DNA of 64,000 nt from Turritopsis dohrnii (GCA_027922465.2 BQMF02000139.1:682001-746000); one strand, 5' to 3'; shown: positions 32,901 to 46,691, numbered from the stretch's first letter. A program made the numbers and translations. The notes: generated by a model from the sequence alone, not told the origin.

Positions 32901-35900
32901 TAATCATGTTTATGACAAAAAAAAAAAAAAAAAACCTTCAAAGAACGTGATGTAAATAGAAACGCATAGAGAGAACTAGCAGAAAAATTAGATTTTATTG
33001 AAAATAGTAAGTAAAAAGTTTATAAGAATGGTGTAGTGTAAACCTATAATCTAACGTGGTGATGCCTTTGTGTTAATACTCAATACATGGTTAACTCCAG
33101 AGACAAAAATTAACCCGAAAAAATTAATGCGATTTAGCACCTAACGGAAACCAAGCTTAACTAACCTTTTAAAACCCTCTTCTTGTTTTTAATCAATATC
33201 TTTCTTTTTAAGACTTTCGGTGAAGGGAGAAGTGAACCACTTTCAAGCTGAATTGGAAAAAATTTATCAACAAGTCTTTTCCATAACAAATATCAGTAAC
33301 AGTATTAAGATAAAATGCAAGAAACAAAAACAGAACACATACCGGAAAATCTTCTAAAGGTGAATTCAATAGAAGGTCCCCAAATATCTTCAAACAGTAA
33401 CTTGCCATTTTCTGCTGTTGTTTGGCACTGAATAATGTAATTTAAGATTAATATATACAACTGGAGCGCAGAATATTGTTTTTCTTACATGTTAACTTAA
33501 ATTGAAAATGAAATGGATTAGAATCACAAAAATATAATTCTGATGAAAATTATATAAATAATTACATGTTTGGAATGAACTGTAAAATTTGGAATGAAGT
33601 GTTTTCCTAATCCTTTTCCACAGGATCTGTGTTCGATGCAATGGCTTTTAATTTTAATTTAATTTATTTCCAATAATTAATTAATTCAGTGAGTAAACAT
33701 CCTGGATGTTATTACTTAATCAAAGCCATACTTTGTGTAAGAAAAAAGAAATTATTTTATCAACTTACGAGCAGTGATTTTCAAACGAAAGTATAACAGG
33801 GTATTCTGAAGTTTTAAAAGCTGATTCAGCGATTGCCTCGATAACATCCTTAAAAAGAAAAGAAAAATAAAACATTTTAAAAGTACCCAAGTATCTAGAA
33901 ATAGACAGTAGATTGTTGAACTTGATCAAATAAGACACATTCTGAAATTATAATAGCGTAAAATTATTAGGCTTATCAGAAGTATTATACCTTGAACAGG
34001 ACTTCAGAGCACAATGTCATTCCGTGTGTTATCATAGGTTCCTGTTCTTCAGCTTTCCCATCCCAGCAGTCAAGCTCAATACAACGGCAGCCTGCCAACA
34101 AAACCTGTCTGTATATTTCCACCGAAGACCTACTTTTAAACTGGTCACCTGTAAGAAAACAAATGTTAGTACTTCATACAGAAGAAATTCTGGGAGAGTA
34201 GATCTTTTTTTTTTCATTTCCCACAACTCACCAGTCAAGTATGTATTATGAGATGAATTAATAAAATAGTGGGCAATTGGAAAAGTTAAATCTTGATGTA
34301 TCTGTAATTTCTCTGGCAACAAAATAGGGTTATCTTCACTCATTAAGAACTTCGTTAAACCATCTATTGAAATATAGCCTAAAAATAAACAAAATAATGG
34401 GGCTCAATTTCATTCAGACATTCACTCCTTAACCAATGGGCAAATTTGTTGAAAGATCAATGCAAGGGAGCAATATTTCAATAAAAATGCTCTTTACCAC
34501 AGTGATTTTTTTATGATTTTGATAACTTAAAAATCTCGATCGGAATCAGCAACACCGGTATTAAGTTACATCATTAAACTACCTGCGATTGACTAATGAC
34601 GATAATGGGTTTTGCTACACAACTCACCTTTATCTGCAAAATCTTTATTTGCTTCATATTTAGTGATGATAGCTTGTGCTCTCTCTACGTTGAAGTACGG
34701 AAACAGAATTTCATTTAGCCGAGGGTCACGTTGGCGGTTGTTCAGAAAGTCCACTAGCTGTTCTATGGTTAAGTAAGGCTTTTTCTTGGCACCCCTGTAA
34801 CAAAATTACAAAATTAAATCTCTGTATAGTACCTACATGCAGTGGTTAGATGTTTCAAACTCTGTTGATAATCAACGTCTTTAAAATCTTTAAAAGTACA
34901 AATACAAGACTGCTGACACCTTCATTTAGTTTTCAAAATGCTGAGTAATGGTGTACATGGTCTAAGCTCACATGAAAAATTCAAGCTGAGATCAAAACAT
35001 TACAAAGAATTCTGTCAAAAATGATCCCTAATAAAAAAAACAGTTGCAATTTGCGGTGCAGAGCAGCATCGTCAAATAATTATTTCCAATAAAAATTCTG
35101 AAAGTTATTAGTAGGTTAAGGTTGTGGTCACATTTCTCTGCAAAAAAATTATATACGGTATATAAAACAAAATAGTCACTCAGTTTTAAAACAAAGGAGA
35201 AATCCTCTTTCATGTCAAACGAAAATTAAAACAACAAGAAATTGAGTCGAGTATTCTTCTTTTTTTTCCTTTTCTTGAGAGTCAAGGATGTTGAAAAGGC
35301 CAAAACAAAGCAGGTCATACTTTTGAGTGTTAAATTGTTGAAAATTCTAATTTTGATAAAATAGAAAACATAAAACTGCTTTTCGCTCATATTTTTTATT
35401 ATTTCTGCTAAGAATCCAACAATTGCCACAAGAAGAAAATCCCGAGATCATTATTTTGTCAACAGAATTTTTTGGATATAAAAAGTTGTTTTACAAGACA
35501 AAAATGTTTCCATTTATTTGAAAAACATTGCGGAAAAATACCAGACATTATTTCATACAAACCAGTACCAACTTGTAAAAAGAGCATTTAAGTACGACAA
35601 TCAGGTACTCACAGTTCTGCAAAAACCCCATCGATGTCCTGCCTAGTGACTAATCTGCTGTGGAAAGCAAGAAATTTATCAAATGTGAAATCTTTAACCT
35701 TGAATGTGTCTTTCTAAGATCAAAAGAAAGGAATTAATACTGGAAAAAAAACGATCCACCTGTGGCTTGTCAATGCATTTCATCTTTATTACCTTTCCAG
35801 AAGCTAAACCAACAGAATGAAGTGTCTCATATGCTCGCTTTTTATCTTCCTTGCTTAATGCATAATTTTTCACAAGTCTAATAATAGAAACATTACAGCA

Positions 35901-38900
35901 CAAAGGTAAGTGGAGAACTGCAATAAAATTCTTATTTATAAAAATTATTGACAATAAAATGTAATTTCATACAGTTTTGCAGGAACCTCTCCATCTTGGT
36001 TTTGTTGAACATAAATTTTTGTGTAGCTGAAATGTACATGTAAGGCATGAGAAAGTTGTTTTAAACAAACTACTTAACCAAAATCATCAAACTTACAATC
36101 GCTGCAGACATCTTAACGGACTTGCATTCATTTCTAATAGATTATTTGTACAGTTAAATAGCGCTTTGGTCCATTCTTCTGCTTCAGACACGCTAGACGT
36201 CACAAAATTGATAAAACTAATGTCAACCATATTTGGTCCATAAACAATAGTGATTGTTCTTTCTTGGATGAGGTAAGCCTCTTGTTCAAAGGCGCAAAAT
36301 GTCCGTATAGTCTCGTGCATTTTGCTGTCCTATAAGGAAAAACAATAAAATGAAACAAATCTTGGAAAATATTCCTAAAAAGGGAATGTTAACCTTTCAT
36401 ATAAAAATACATACTTGGGTTCTTGGAGCTCTAGCATACTTCCCGGTACGAACATCTCGAATCTGAACGAGCTCCAAAAGTTCTGTGTCCTAGTAAAAGA
36501 AATAAAGAAATATGAATTTGTTTGCAAATTATCAAATAAAATCTTGTTTTTTGTTTACTAAGACCATAAATAAAAAAAAAACAGTCTTAAGAAGTGTGTT
36601 AATTGATAGTTTGTCAATGTTCTGTTAAGGCATAGATATTGTAAGAGAAGAAAAAAAAGAATTGGACCACTGTAAGAATGTTATAGCATAGTTAGTTTTG
36701 ACTTAAGTCACATATTTCACTGGATTTAAAATTACATTTAAAATTAGTTTATTGTGACATCTAATCATTTTAAACTTTTGAAATGTTTCAAAAGGATAGA
36801 TGGAAATTTCTCACAATAAGTTATGTTGTAAAAAAACTCAATTTAGAAATACATGATCATTTTAAAATGATCAATGAAAAATGGTATTTTTTTTATAGTT
36901 TAAAAAAGGATAAAAACACCTGTTCACACGATCATTTATGATTACAACATATTTATAAAATTGCTATGGTAAAAGAGTTCTTTTCAATCATGGACTCTGG
37001 ACAAAGAATACGCAGCATCAATGTAGTTGTTGCTGTTATGTCCAAACAACGAAAGAGGAGAATGAATGAATGAATGAATGAATGAATGAAAAGCCAGAAA
37101 TGAAGATATTGGATGAAACTTTGACTCCAAAAACGAAACTGCTCAGGAGTCTATAACACACCATTGTGCAGGAATTTCAAGCAGAAGACTATTTTAAATA
37201 AAGTTGCTAAGAATATCACCAGAAAAGTTTGAAGAGATGTTTTATTTAGGTATTTATTTACTGCACTTCTTACTATGCGGAACTATCGATTAATTTTTTC
37301 TTCATAGCTGCAAAAAAGCCATCAAATGATTATACTTAAGTCAGTAAAACAATAGAACTGACGTAATTCAACAGAAAAATTCTATCATTTTTTAAATGTA
37401 AATTCAAAGGTTTGAGTTATAATTCTTAAATGATACTTGAAAATGACGGGTACTTTTTGTCATTTTTGAGCGTTCAGATGATCATTTTTAGATGATTGTG
37501 TATTTCAGCCTTTATAAGATAAAGACAAAGAACATCTTGTCTTTCAGTTCTGAAGGTTTGAAACTCAAGAATTTCTGCTGTTTTTAGGATGTTTTGATAC
37601 ACAATACCCTCAACATCTTGACGTATGTATCTGATTGGTTATCAAGTTCTAAAGTAACCAATAGAAATAGAAAATGAGGGAAATATGAAAACTTCAAAAA
37701 CCAAAAATGCAGTTATTTTCTATAGACCTTGTCAGTCTTTCTCATAATTTCATCATGAATTTCAATCAAGTGGGCTTGTTTGAACATGGATCAAACATCT
37801 ACTGGCAAAAAGGAAGAACTAGCAATATTATTTTGAATATACATCTTTTATAAGGATTAACAAACCATTGCTTTGAAGGTAGTTTTAAAATAAAAGGAGG
37901 CTGTCTTTTACACCAACCCTAATCTTTTAGGTTTATGAATATTTTTTTATCGGTTCTATGTAAATTAGTTGCTAGTGATTCTTCGAAAATATTATAAAAC
38001 TAATATAAAATAATTTTCCATGGCAAGAACATTCAGAAAGCAATGAACAGTAAAATCTTGGATTGTTTACCTTTGAGTAATCTTCTGGTTTCCAATGCAA
38101 AACATGTCCATTAGGATCTACTTGTAAGTTGTAAACAACAGAACTTAGGTCATTCTAAAGAGAAAAAAAAAATAAATTTCAAAACTTTAATCTCCTTATG
38201 AATTACCTATTAATAAACATACACAAGCTTAAAGATGCTTGCGAATGACGAGCACTTCAAAGCAAAAAATGGAATATTAAAACCATAATTTCATTTCATG
38301 TTTGAGTTTCGGAGCTTAGGCAAGAGTACAATAAAAATTGTCTCTATCAGGAATAAGAGATGTTAACAAACGTGCAACATTGGGTATTAGGAGTGAAATC
38401 CTACAGTTTTGCACAGACTGATTTCTTTATGTCCCTGTTTCTTAACTATCTCATGTCGAGGTAATCATACATGGCATTTTAACCAATGTCTGGTTATTAT
38501 AAATTTATCCAATAACTAAGGGGTTCATGGATTAGCTCTATAAAAAGAGTCTGGTTTTTCTTTCGATTTATCTAATTTTGTTAAGTCAACAACAATGACA
38601 TGATTTTTTCTGACAATTTTTCACAGAATTTTTAATGTTTTCTTATATCCTTCAAAGAATAATGGAAAAAAAGCAAAACATAGTTTGCTTCAGAACTGAA
38701 CACATTTTTTAACAAATCGTTTTATTGCTCTCGGAATATTGCAATTCTAAACTGTAGCTCCCTATTCATTACAGTCTTCTTTTAGGAATCTATTTGTGAG
38801 CACAAGAGAAGTTGCTGAAATGTTGCATAAGGAAAACAACCACGAAAACGTGACAGAACTTCTTGTTGCTCATGTTTGAAGACAGTGGTTAATTTGACCT

Positions 38901-41900
38901 TTTTATGACAAGATATTATCTATAAAGTTATTATTTTTGTGGCTAAGAAAAAATAGATTACAGAACTTTCGAGGTAGATAAACATCAATTTCTTTGAAAA
39001 TGTAAATTACTTTGGTTTCACAAGATTGTGATCAGTTCATTGTCGGAACTAGAGCTCAATCAAAATTTGTTAAGTCAATTGGAAAAGAACAGAAAAAAAC
39101 ATGCAAGCAATCAACATTTCGGAATGAAAAGAAGTATCGTAACATAGGGCATCACACTTAATTATGTCTATGAACATCATGAGTTCAAATCTGTTAGAAA
39201 AGAAAGTTGATAATGTTCAATAATGTCATCTTGTTTGTGTTTGGAAACAAACCTATTTTTGGATCAAATAATCTAGGCTTGAGGAAATAAGTTTAATCAA
39301 TAACACTACGTTACAAGCAACAACAAGTTATTTCGTTTAAATTGACAACCAAAATGTTTTCTTATAAAATCGTTTTTTATTTTAAAAAAAATAACACATT
39401 TTGACTTGTATCAGTGAATTCACTGTTCATCACATTGATTTCGTACCTGCCTCACAGTAACTAAACAAAAACAAGAAAATTATACTCAGCTTCAGACTTG
39501 TCATTCGAATTAGAGGCATATAAATCATCACTAAACAACCTGATACATTTATTTGAAATGTATATTTTAAGATGATATTGAAGCATATAGAAATTCAAAT
39601 TGACCCAAAGAACACTTATTTTCTGACAAATAGCCGTTGATGGAATCTTTTAGCTTGACATGAATCTGATATAAAGTTAAAATATATACACACATACACA
39701 GGCACAATGTATGGTTTCATATAGTGTCTAGGGGAAGGATTTAGCTTTTAGATAATTTCTATAGGCTATGTCTTTGTTTCTCCTTAATCTATCAATATCT
39801 ATCTATCAATAATCTATTGCAAAAACAAACAATGGCTAGAGTCCAATCTATACAACATCATAATCAAATGAATTTTTCAAATGACCTTGAACAAAAGCTC
39901 AAATAATTACATTATAACCAATCCATGGAGCCTATCGAGATCAATCTCCTATTTGCCACCGATATTTTAGGATTTTGTGTGATAAGCTATCTTTTTTTTT
40001 GGATTTGGTTATAGAGTACAATGGTATATTTTTCTAAAAAATCTAATCTGTACACAGACACTACTCTGCCACACTTTAGATTTTAGAATTATCTTTCATG
40101 ATAAAATAAAGCTGACGTGTAGCAATACTTTGCTCTATATTATAATATAAAGGCTTTTTTTATATAGATAACATGAAAGGACCACAAGCTTTGTTGAGAA
40201 CTATAATCAGATGTTCACACACATCAGTTCTTTTTTGTTTACTTTCTAAAAAATGAGATTCCTGAATCACATTATACCTTTACATAATTTATATCACTAC
40301 TTCAGGTTTTAAATGATTTATTTTAAGGTTAAACATCCTATAGATGGGCTTAAAATCAAGGGCACACTCCTTTATAGGCTAAACTATCTATTAGACAAAG
40401 GAAAATAGTTATTACATTATTATGGTACTCAATTCCCCACCTCTCCCCCAATTAAATGAGTTAAAACAAATGAAAAATGTTATATATATGATATCCTTTT
40501 TGAAAAAGAAGTAATAGAAAATAAAATTTTTCTTATCTGCCACTTCAAATATTTTGAAAGTGCATTTTACAGTATATTTCCACATTTACAAAATATTTTG
40601 TTTAATTCCTTTGTTTCAAGTGTTTATAGAATTCAGCAGGTGTAAAACACCGCAAGATGAAGAACAAGAACTTCTATCTATAGATTTATATATTCGCCAG
40701 CTTTTTCTTCTATTTATACTTAGCTATAATTATTCCGATGGGAAATATAAAAATTCAAGTCTGGTTGCAAATTCCTTTGAATTTCAGTTAATTCTATCAA
40801 ATTCTTGTAAACATACAAAAATTAGTGTTTACTTTAGATTGGCAAATATTTTATGAGCAAAAGTGTAAAATAATAATAATAATAATTCAAAATTCCATTG
40901 TAAATAAGTTAAAAGAAATGTCCATTTGATGTCTAACTGGAAAGCTTTTAAATTTGGCTTGTCATGTAAAATATTCTACAATGAAAGCTTAAGTAATATT
41001 ACATTATATAGATCTATACTTAAACTTTTGATTTCAAATAACAAAAAAAAAAACAAACTTACACTTATTGATTAATAATGGAAGAGTTCTCAAGAAGTAA
41101 ATTAAACCTAAAGAAACTACCTAAGAATCCTGTTTTACTTCAACCAGTTTGACTCAAGTAAGGCTAACACAAAAACAACCTTTTCCCTAATCAGCTATAA
41201 ATTAGGGTATTTGATTTTAAATAATTTCCAATGGAAAACCATTTTTAACTTATTAAAAAAGTTGAAGTATATATAACAGAAAAAGAGTTTCATAAAATAA
41301 AATTAAAATTTCAAATGCAACATTTATTTATCTTTTGGACGAGATATTGCATTAACAAATACAAGATACAATCACAAGAAAATTCCCAAGTTTTAAAAGT
41401 GAAAGGAATGAAGGTACAATCTATGCCCAAATAGCATACAAAAATGGGATGTTGCGAAAAGGGGAAATGAGCCAAAGATTATATATGTTTTCCAATATAA
41501 GACAGCACCTTAGAATAGAAATTACAAGCAGGTATTTTAACTTTCAGGCATGAATAACTTAATGTGCAACAAATATGTCAAGTATTTGTAAACATCAAAC
41601 ATAATACAACCATTATTATGTATACCTTTAATCACTACAAAATAATTTGTAAGTTAATTTTCAGAAATGAACACATTTTTTGTAATAATTTTGTACGTGC
41701 ATACAGTGAAGTAAAAAAATATGAAGTGAATTAGTACAATTATGGCATGAAATCAGGCATGAATATATATACAAATTTTGTTATTGCTATTTAGCAGTTA
41801 AGATTATATACACAGAAATCAATGAAAAAGAAAAGGAACAGAGAATACTTCGTATATACCCAATTTAAAATAAAAGGGAAAACTTTGCACTAAATATAAA

Positions 41901-42494
41901 ATTAAAGAAATCATAGTAGATGGATGCACATCATGAGTAAATTACTTCTTTCAAGTAATGTATTGTGGTAAAATTCTGGCAGGGAAGTCTACAGAGAAAT
42001 TGAGTGTTGATAATAGAATACTTGTATATATAACGTTCAATGGGGTAGCTTGTTGGCATTTAAAGACATATCATTACAGTGTGTGGCATTGTCCAGCAGT
42101 TCAAAACTATGAATGGGAGGATGTATTATATATTCCTTTTAATTTTTTTTTAACTCCTGAACAGATTAAAAGCAATGTTCACTTAACAAAGAACTAAGGA
42201 GGCGATCAATTATTTTACATTATTTTGCTTCTCCCTGTTCTCTTCAAAAGAGGAAGAATAAAGGAAAATCATTTGTAATAATCTTGTTTTTTCGTTCGTT
42301 GAATATTTTTTATTCCATTGGAAGGTGCATGGAACTGAGCCTACTTAGCTTATCTTCAAAGAAGAACATTGCAAAAATGTTATTATTACTAAAAAACTTA
42401 CATCATCCCATTTTAAGAAACGTCCACCTTCGGATAACATAGGAGGAATAACAATAACTGGAAGCTTCTCCGAGACCGGGCCTGCGCCCGCCAT
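23915..42494 (-). CDS. PLCB: Phospholipase C beta, 30 exons
   Basis: It cleaves PIP2 to IP3 and diacylglycerol at the plasma membrane under Gq control. Exons in transcript order: 42494-42402, 38154-38071, 36489-36415, 36329-36097, 36026-35973, 35877-35793, 35713-35613, 34794-34628, 34378-34232, 34148-33991, 33848-33769, 33427-33343, 33247-33166, 31527-31078, 30990-30940, 30839-30737, 29833-29666, 29506-29407, 29318-29214, 28979-28861, 28734-28620, 27615-27566, 27474-27409, 27325-27201, 25863-25794, 25569-25471, 25307-25231, 24566-24413, 24220-24134, 24034-23915. The result is 1167 residues if one missing base in exon 15 is allowed. Domains: PH (1-150), EF hands (about 165-310), X with [14 protein letters not shown] (His341, Asn342), Glu371, Asp373, His388 and Glu422, an acidic X-Y linker, Y with [15 protein letters not shown]2, and a coiled-coil tail (about 885-1125). 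The N-terminus (RFLKWDD) and tail are closer to the beta1/beta3 type than beta4. The C-terminal residues EDAS lack the usual PDZ ligand. Confidence 0.95.
24232..24408 (+). repeat. GAATGAATGAGTAGATGGAT minisatellite
   Basis: Imperfect tandem units mixing GAATGA, GTAGATGG and ATATAT in a higher-order pattern, in the intron before PLC beta exon 29. Confidence 0.9.
24938..25062 (-). mobile_element. Short MITE family (CCAGT ends), copy 2
   Basis: Starts CCAGCGGGCAAAAATGTC and ends TTTGCCTACTTGG, with the shared internal order (AGAGCATTTTTATTGAAT, then CACTCCTTCGCAGTGA). Reverse orientation relative to copy 1. It lies in the PLC beta intron between exons 28 and 27. Confidence 0.7.
26290..26978. 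mobile_element. CCCGGGA-rich MITE with GATCATATGGAG ends
   Basis: GATCATATGGAG (26297) and its inverse CTCCATATGATC (26959-26970) bound a region of repeated CCCGG-type modules in both orientations, each next to a CATATGATC. The modules and the AGCCCCTAA edge resemble the Harbinger-like MITE at 16393-16898, so this is probably a diverged and composite relative. It lies in the PLC beta intron between exons 24 and 25. Confidence 0.6.
27710..27828 (-). mobile_element. Short MITE family (CCAGT ends), copy 3
   Basis: CCAGTCACCAAAATTATT at one end and CAAATTTGCTAACTGG at the other, with AGAGCATTTTTGAAAT and CACTCCTTCGCAGAGA inside. This is the copy where the inverted ends are clearest. It lies in the PLC beta intron between exons 22 and 21. 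Confidence 0.7.
30190..30311 (+). mobile_element. Short MITE family (CCAGT ends), copy 4
   Basis: Contains CACTGCAAAGGAGTACAT, ATTATTTCAATGAAAACA and CAGTGACTTTTTGATGAT and ends CGACTGG. The left end is diverged. It lies in the PLC beta intron between exons 17 and 16. Confidence 0.6.
32043..32829. mobile_element. Pogo/Tigger-like MITE (CTGTATAAAGCAGACA type)
   Basis: The left end reads ATGGAATCTGTATAAGACAG and the right end is the inverse of CATTGGAATTTGTATAAAGC. Motifs of the form TATAAAGCAGACA recur at both subterminal regions. This layout is typical of non-autonomous pogo-type elements. It sits in the 1.6 kb intron between PLC beta exons 14 and 13. Confidence 0.65.
34433..34528 (+). mobile_element. 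Short MITE family (CCAGT ends), copy 5
   Basis: CCAATGGGCAAATTTGTTGA at one end, then AATATTTCAATAAAAATGCT and CAGTGATTTTTTTATGATTT. The GAAGGAGTGCAT block is damaged. It lies in the intron between PLC beta exons 9 and 8. Confidence 0.6.
36490..38070 (-). other. PLC beta intron 2 (1.6 kb)
   Basis: AT-rich, with an AATG microsatellite at about 37061-37090 (roughly seven units). No exon or element could be supported inside it. Confidence 0.75.
38155..42401 (-). other. PLC beta intron 1 (4.2 kb)
   Basis: The longest intron and very AT-rich. Several open frames of 60-100 codons (for example 40554-40856 on the + strand) have no recognisable content. No paired element ends were found. First introns often hold enhancers, but nothing specific is visible. 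Confidence 0.7.
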
Positions 42495-42770
42495 CTTGGT
42501 TGTTTATACCAATTTGCTTGAAAATCGGAGACCTGACCAATACAATCTTATGATAAAAACTTTCACTTCTCATGTTACTAGTTCGAAACCAAAGAGTAAT
42601 TTAATTGGCTAGCTAATATAACAATCAGAAAAGATCAGTTTTGCTTTCGAAAATAGAACATTTTGCAGATGTTTCTCGGTTTCTAAAGAATTTGTTTCTC
42701 CAGATTTAGAACTTTCGAAACTCCTACTGATGACTTGATACCTCGCGTTTCTTCTTGAAACAATATGTAA

Positions 42771-42774
42771 CGCT

Positions 42775-42827
<53 letters not shown>

Positions 42828-42844
42828 AATTGCGCCACGGAAGC
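42771..42844 (-). tRNA. trnN-GUU: tRNA-Asn (anticodon GTT)
   Basis: The - strand folds into a cloverleaf of 74 bases. The acceptor stem is GCTTCCG with CGGGAGC (one G-T pair) and the discriminator base is G. The D arm is GGCGCAATTGGTTAGCGC. The anticodon arm is TTCGG CTGTTAA CCGAA and the T arm has TTCAAGC. Anticodon GTT is at 42808-42810. No CCA is encoded, and A-box and B-box internal promoters are present, as in eukaryotic nuclear tRNA genes. It lies 277 bases upstream of the PLC beta start, same strand. The inverted-duplication breakpoint is inside its D arm. Confidence 0.95.
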
Positions 42845-43637
42845 CTGTCGTACATTTAGATAAAATTAAATTAAAATGCTAATAGTAGTATTTGTTTTTT
42901 TACAGTTTAAACAAACCCAGCGGGCACAAAGACGTCCTGAAGTCGTGGTAGAGACGTCTTTCCAAGACTTCCCAAAGACGTCGCTCAATGGTCGCGAAGT
43001 GGGAAACTCAGAAGACGTCCCAATCACATCTTCACTGATCTTAAATTTATAATTATTTCGAAGGTCGTTATTCAATCTACGTCCCAAAAACTTCGCAAAA
43101 TCATCCCTCACACGACCAATAAAGAATTCGATACGAATGTAAATTCTATATAAGCATGTTAGTTTTACTCGATATTTACTGTTTACTGACTGCAGAATGA
43201 AATTTTTGTCAAGTCGCAATTTGATCGTAAAAGGATCCCAATTGCGACGTCCCATTTTCAGACGTCATTACGACGTCGCAAAATGATCTCAAAACCAAAC
43301 GACAATTTTACGATTAAAATGAGACGTCTCAAAGACGTCGTGTGCCCGCTGGGAAGTATTCTATTTTCAAAATCACTTAATAATTATACCTTAAATCCTT
43401 TGAGTATCGTAACATGTACCTGTTAAGGCACTATTGGATATGAAGGTTTCGATTTTCCTGTATTTCTTTTTTAAGATTTACATAAATCGGCCCAAGCCTT
43501 TATGATTCTTTATGATTCTTCAAAAATGAGCCTTTAAAAAATTTCTATTTACAAGCCATAAAATTGTGTTATTTTAATTCGAAAAACATATCGCTTTTAG
43601 CCTTTTTTGGACCTTAAAATTCCTCTTCATGTCACTA
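42828..43637 (-). repeat. Inverted duplication, copy 2 (partner 355-1168)
   Basis: Reverse-complement match to 355-1168 with very few differences, including unique-looking flanks of the MITE. Here the edge runs into the complete tRNA-Asn gene. Confidence 0.85.
42916..43353. mobile_element. MITE-like element with CCCAGCGGGCACA ends, copy 2
   Basis: Same element as 640-1080, opposite orientation, and part of the larger duplication rather than an independent insertion, because the flanks match too. Confidence 0.7.
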
Positions 43638-44051
43638 TCCAAATCAGTGAAATAAAAATAAAAAAGTTAAACCGACAAATTTTTGAAACTTTTTTAATTA
43701 CCATTGAATCTTCACTAATACAGAGATCATATATATCTCAAACATATCTTTGCTAATACCTTATCGGACAAAACTTAGTCGGACAAAATTTTGGTCACGA
43801 TAAGGATTCTCGAAAAGCGTGCAGCAGAAGTGCGCCGATTACTCTAAGTTCTAGATATGTATAGGAAAACGAGGGGAAAGGCATATTTAATGAAAACAGT
43901 TTTGCCAACGTGAAAAAAATATGTCCAACAAAATCATCATACCACGACGCATCGGCACAATTTTGCCGCCGGAAAAAAAAATCCTAATTAAAGGGGTTGT
44001 AGTATAATTTTATTTTTCAATTTCATATTTCATATTTCAGTATAAAAGTCT

Positions 44052-46691
44052 CAACCTCGAACCCAGAGGGTTTCTTGCCTTTTCGATATACGGATAGCGG
44101 CAAAGAAGACCTGGCGAACGCTGGTCACGTGATATGAAAATTACACAAAATCTGTGTAATTTTTATAAGAGGTGGCCCGAAGAAATTTTGTCTCGTGCAT
44201 TCAGTTTTTTATATAGTCACATTAAAACCAATATAGAGACCAAATATAGTTCGTCGAGTTCACTCGAGCTCATTTCTGCAAAACTTAGTTGTTTACAAGA
44301 CTTCAACAGCATTCTGGAAAGACGGTGTTTCTGATTTGATAAAGATTTTATTCGTTATCAAGGTTATTACATTCGAAAACCTTGAATGATAAAAGGGAGA
44401 TTGCAAAATTCGTGTGGTGTTTTGTGGATTTTATCTTTGTAACGAGCTATGGTTTATTTTGGAGACACATCCAGAAACAGAAGCAGAAAATTAAAACTTG
44501 AGTGTATTGAGGTTCAATCTTCCACAAAAGAAAATATAAATAGCCAATAAAGGCACACAAAAAGTAAAAACAAACTATGAAGATAATACATAAACAATAA
44601 TACAACAGTGCAGTGGTGAGAGAGAAGATTCTCATGAAATAATGTTTGGGATGAAGAACTTATTCAAATATATTAAATGATTCAACATTGTTATTTATAT
44701 CAAAATTTGCAAAGTTCACTGGTCAGTAGATGTATGTCTATTTCGAAAAAGCTCTATAACTTCTTCTTGTAAGTGACCTAAGTATTATCAAGACGTTTGT
44801 CACAAATGAAGACAGAACAACACAACTTATAAAATTTTCACACTTCTTTAACATGAAGTCTTTCCCAAGTGCCAAGTGTCAATATATACTTATTAGTATA
44901 CTTAAAAATGATGTTTGTTGTATGTGTTAACTACCCTTATTATGTATGCTGAAAAAGAAGTATTTTTTTATGAATTCTTGTAGGATCTTGTGTAGGATCC
45001 TGTCAGGATTTGAACCAGATTTTAACATATGTTGAGTGAAATTTGTTGTTAGTTTCAAGGTTACTATGTGATCGAAAACAGGATGGTATTCTGTATGAAT
45101 ACTGATATTTCAAATTTCAGGGAAATTGCTTTTTAGATTGTTATCTTCCCTTAAATCGTCTCAGTCGTTCTTGTCAGTCCATTCTTCTGTCTCTGACAAT
45201 TTGCAGGATTTTTATAACCAAGCTATGTGACGTATAATAGTTTTAAATCATTACATGGGATCTTGAATCCATTATGGCAGATGGTTTAGTTTGGAGTAAA
45301 CACTGTATTGTTGTTAAGTGTAAAGTTTACCTTTGTCCTTTTATGTATTCAGTGTCGCATCCAGATCATTTATGGGGACATCGATTTTCAGCAGGGGGTT
45401 TCGGGTCAGCTGTGATGCTTCCGATAGCTCTGACATTTTAGCACTTTCAAGAGGCGAAAAATCACTTAATTGCATGTTTTATGAAGTACTTCAAATTTGA
45501 TTACGGATTGCATAATTTAGAACTGCACCAGAGAGAAGCTCTAAATTACTATTTAGCAGACCGGACAAATTTAAACCGTGTGAAATGTTACGTTTGAACT
45601 AATTTGGTATTGTTCTAAATTACTTTTGTTTAATTTGTTCAGGAATTTATGATTCTGATTTTTTCTTTTGGATATTTTTTGGGGACATTTTTTGGGCGCC
45701 CATAACGTTTCAACGTTATCATTTTCGGTCTGGATGCGACCCTGGTATTTTGCTAAACGATATATATACAACTTAAGATTTAGAATTTTTAAGTCAATGT
45801 ATACCTTTTTTATGAAAATCCTACAAATTGTGATATACCGTAAAGTAAAAATTAGATTACATTTTCATTCTTTGTATATATGTGCACATGCTTGTTTTAG
45901 TTTTTGGTCCCATTTCTGGATTGCAACTTTTGGTTAGACCCACATATTGAACAATTTTGCTTCAGAAACGTTGTGATTTATATTCATCAACTGAAGCCAC
46001 TAAATTCTAATAAGGAATCTGAGTGTGAATGGAAATTAGCTATATAAATTTAATAATTCTATGATATTTAAATATGGAAATATAGGTCAATCTGCGATTA
46101 ACAAATAATGTTTCAACTATGTATTTGTATGTATTTGTGATTTCTGTAGTTTTATTGTTGATAATATTCAAAAATCGTGTCATAAAAAAAATTCATGTTT
46201 TCCTCCCAGAAATGATTGAAGATGGTCATCCTCATATTTCTAAATTATGCTCTTAAATTTTAGCACATGTGTGTGAGCCTACAATTAAAGTTCTTAGAAA
46301 CTATGTTCTTCTAAAAAAGACTGCCATAATTCATCACTATTCTGTTTTATAAGTCAAAAGAGCATGAAAATTTATCTTGTTCACTTGTTGATTATTTTAA
46401 GAACTTTTTGTTGTTAGCCTTTCTCATTGTAAATACATAATGTCACCATACCAGTGCTTTTTGAATTGAAATGATAGCTAAAATAATGTTATTTTGAATA
46501 ATTAAATTTTTAGACTCCAATTCTTATCTTCCTCAGCAGTAACTCGGATGATTTCTTCTTTTTGCTCGAAAATCCTGCGGTCGTTGTAATATTTTCAGCC
46601 AATAGAATTCGTTAATTCGGTAGCGTTCGCCAGGGTCTTCTTTGCCGCTATCCGTATATCGAAAAGGCAAGAAACCCTGGGTTCGAGGTTG
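44052..46691. mobile_element. MULE-like element, 71-base ends, 9-base target duplication
   Basis: The ends are inverted repeats of about 71 bases beginning CAACCTCGAACCCAG and containing TTTCGATATACGGATAGCGG (44052-44122 and 46622-46691). TAAAAGTCT lies directly outside both ends (44043-44051 and 46692-46700), a clean 9-base target duplication as in Mutator-like elements. Inside is a perfect small hairpin near 44135-44165 (AAAATTACACA facing TGTGTAATTTT). No transposase frame is seen in 2.5 kb, so it is non-autonomous. Confidence 0.85.

Noticed and set aside
38155..42401. Additional PLC beta exon in the long first intron
   Set aside because: Exon 1 and exon 2 join in phase 0 and match the family order (KWDD then NDLSS), so no exon is missing.
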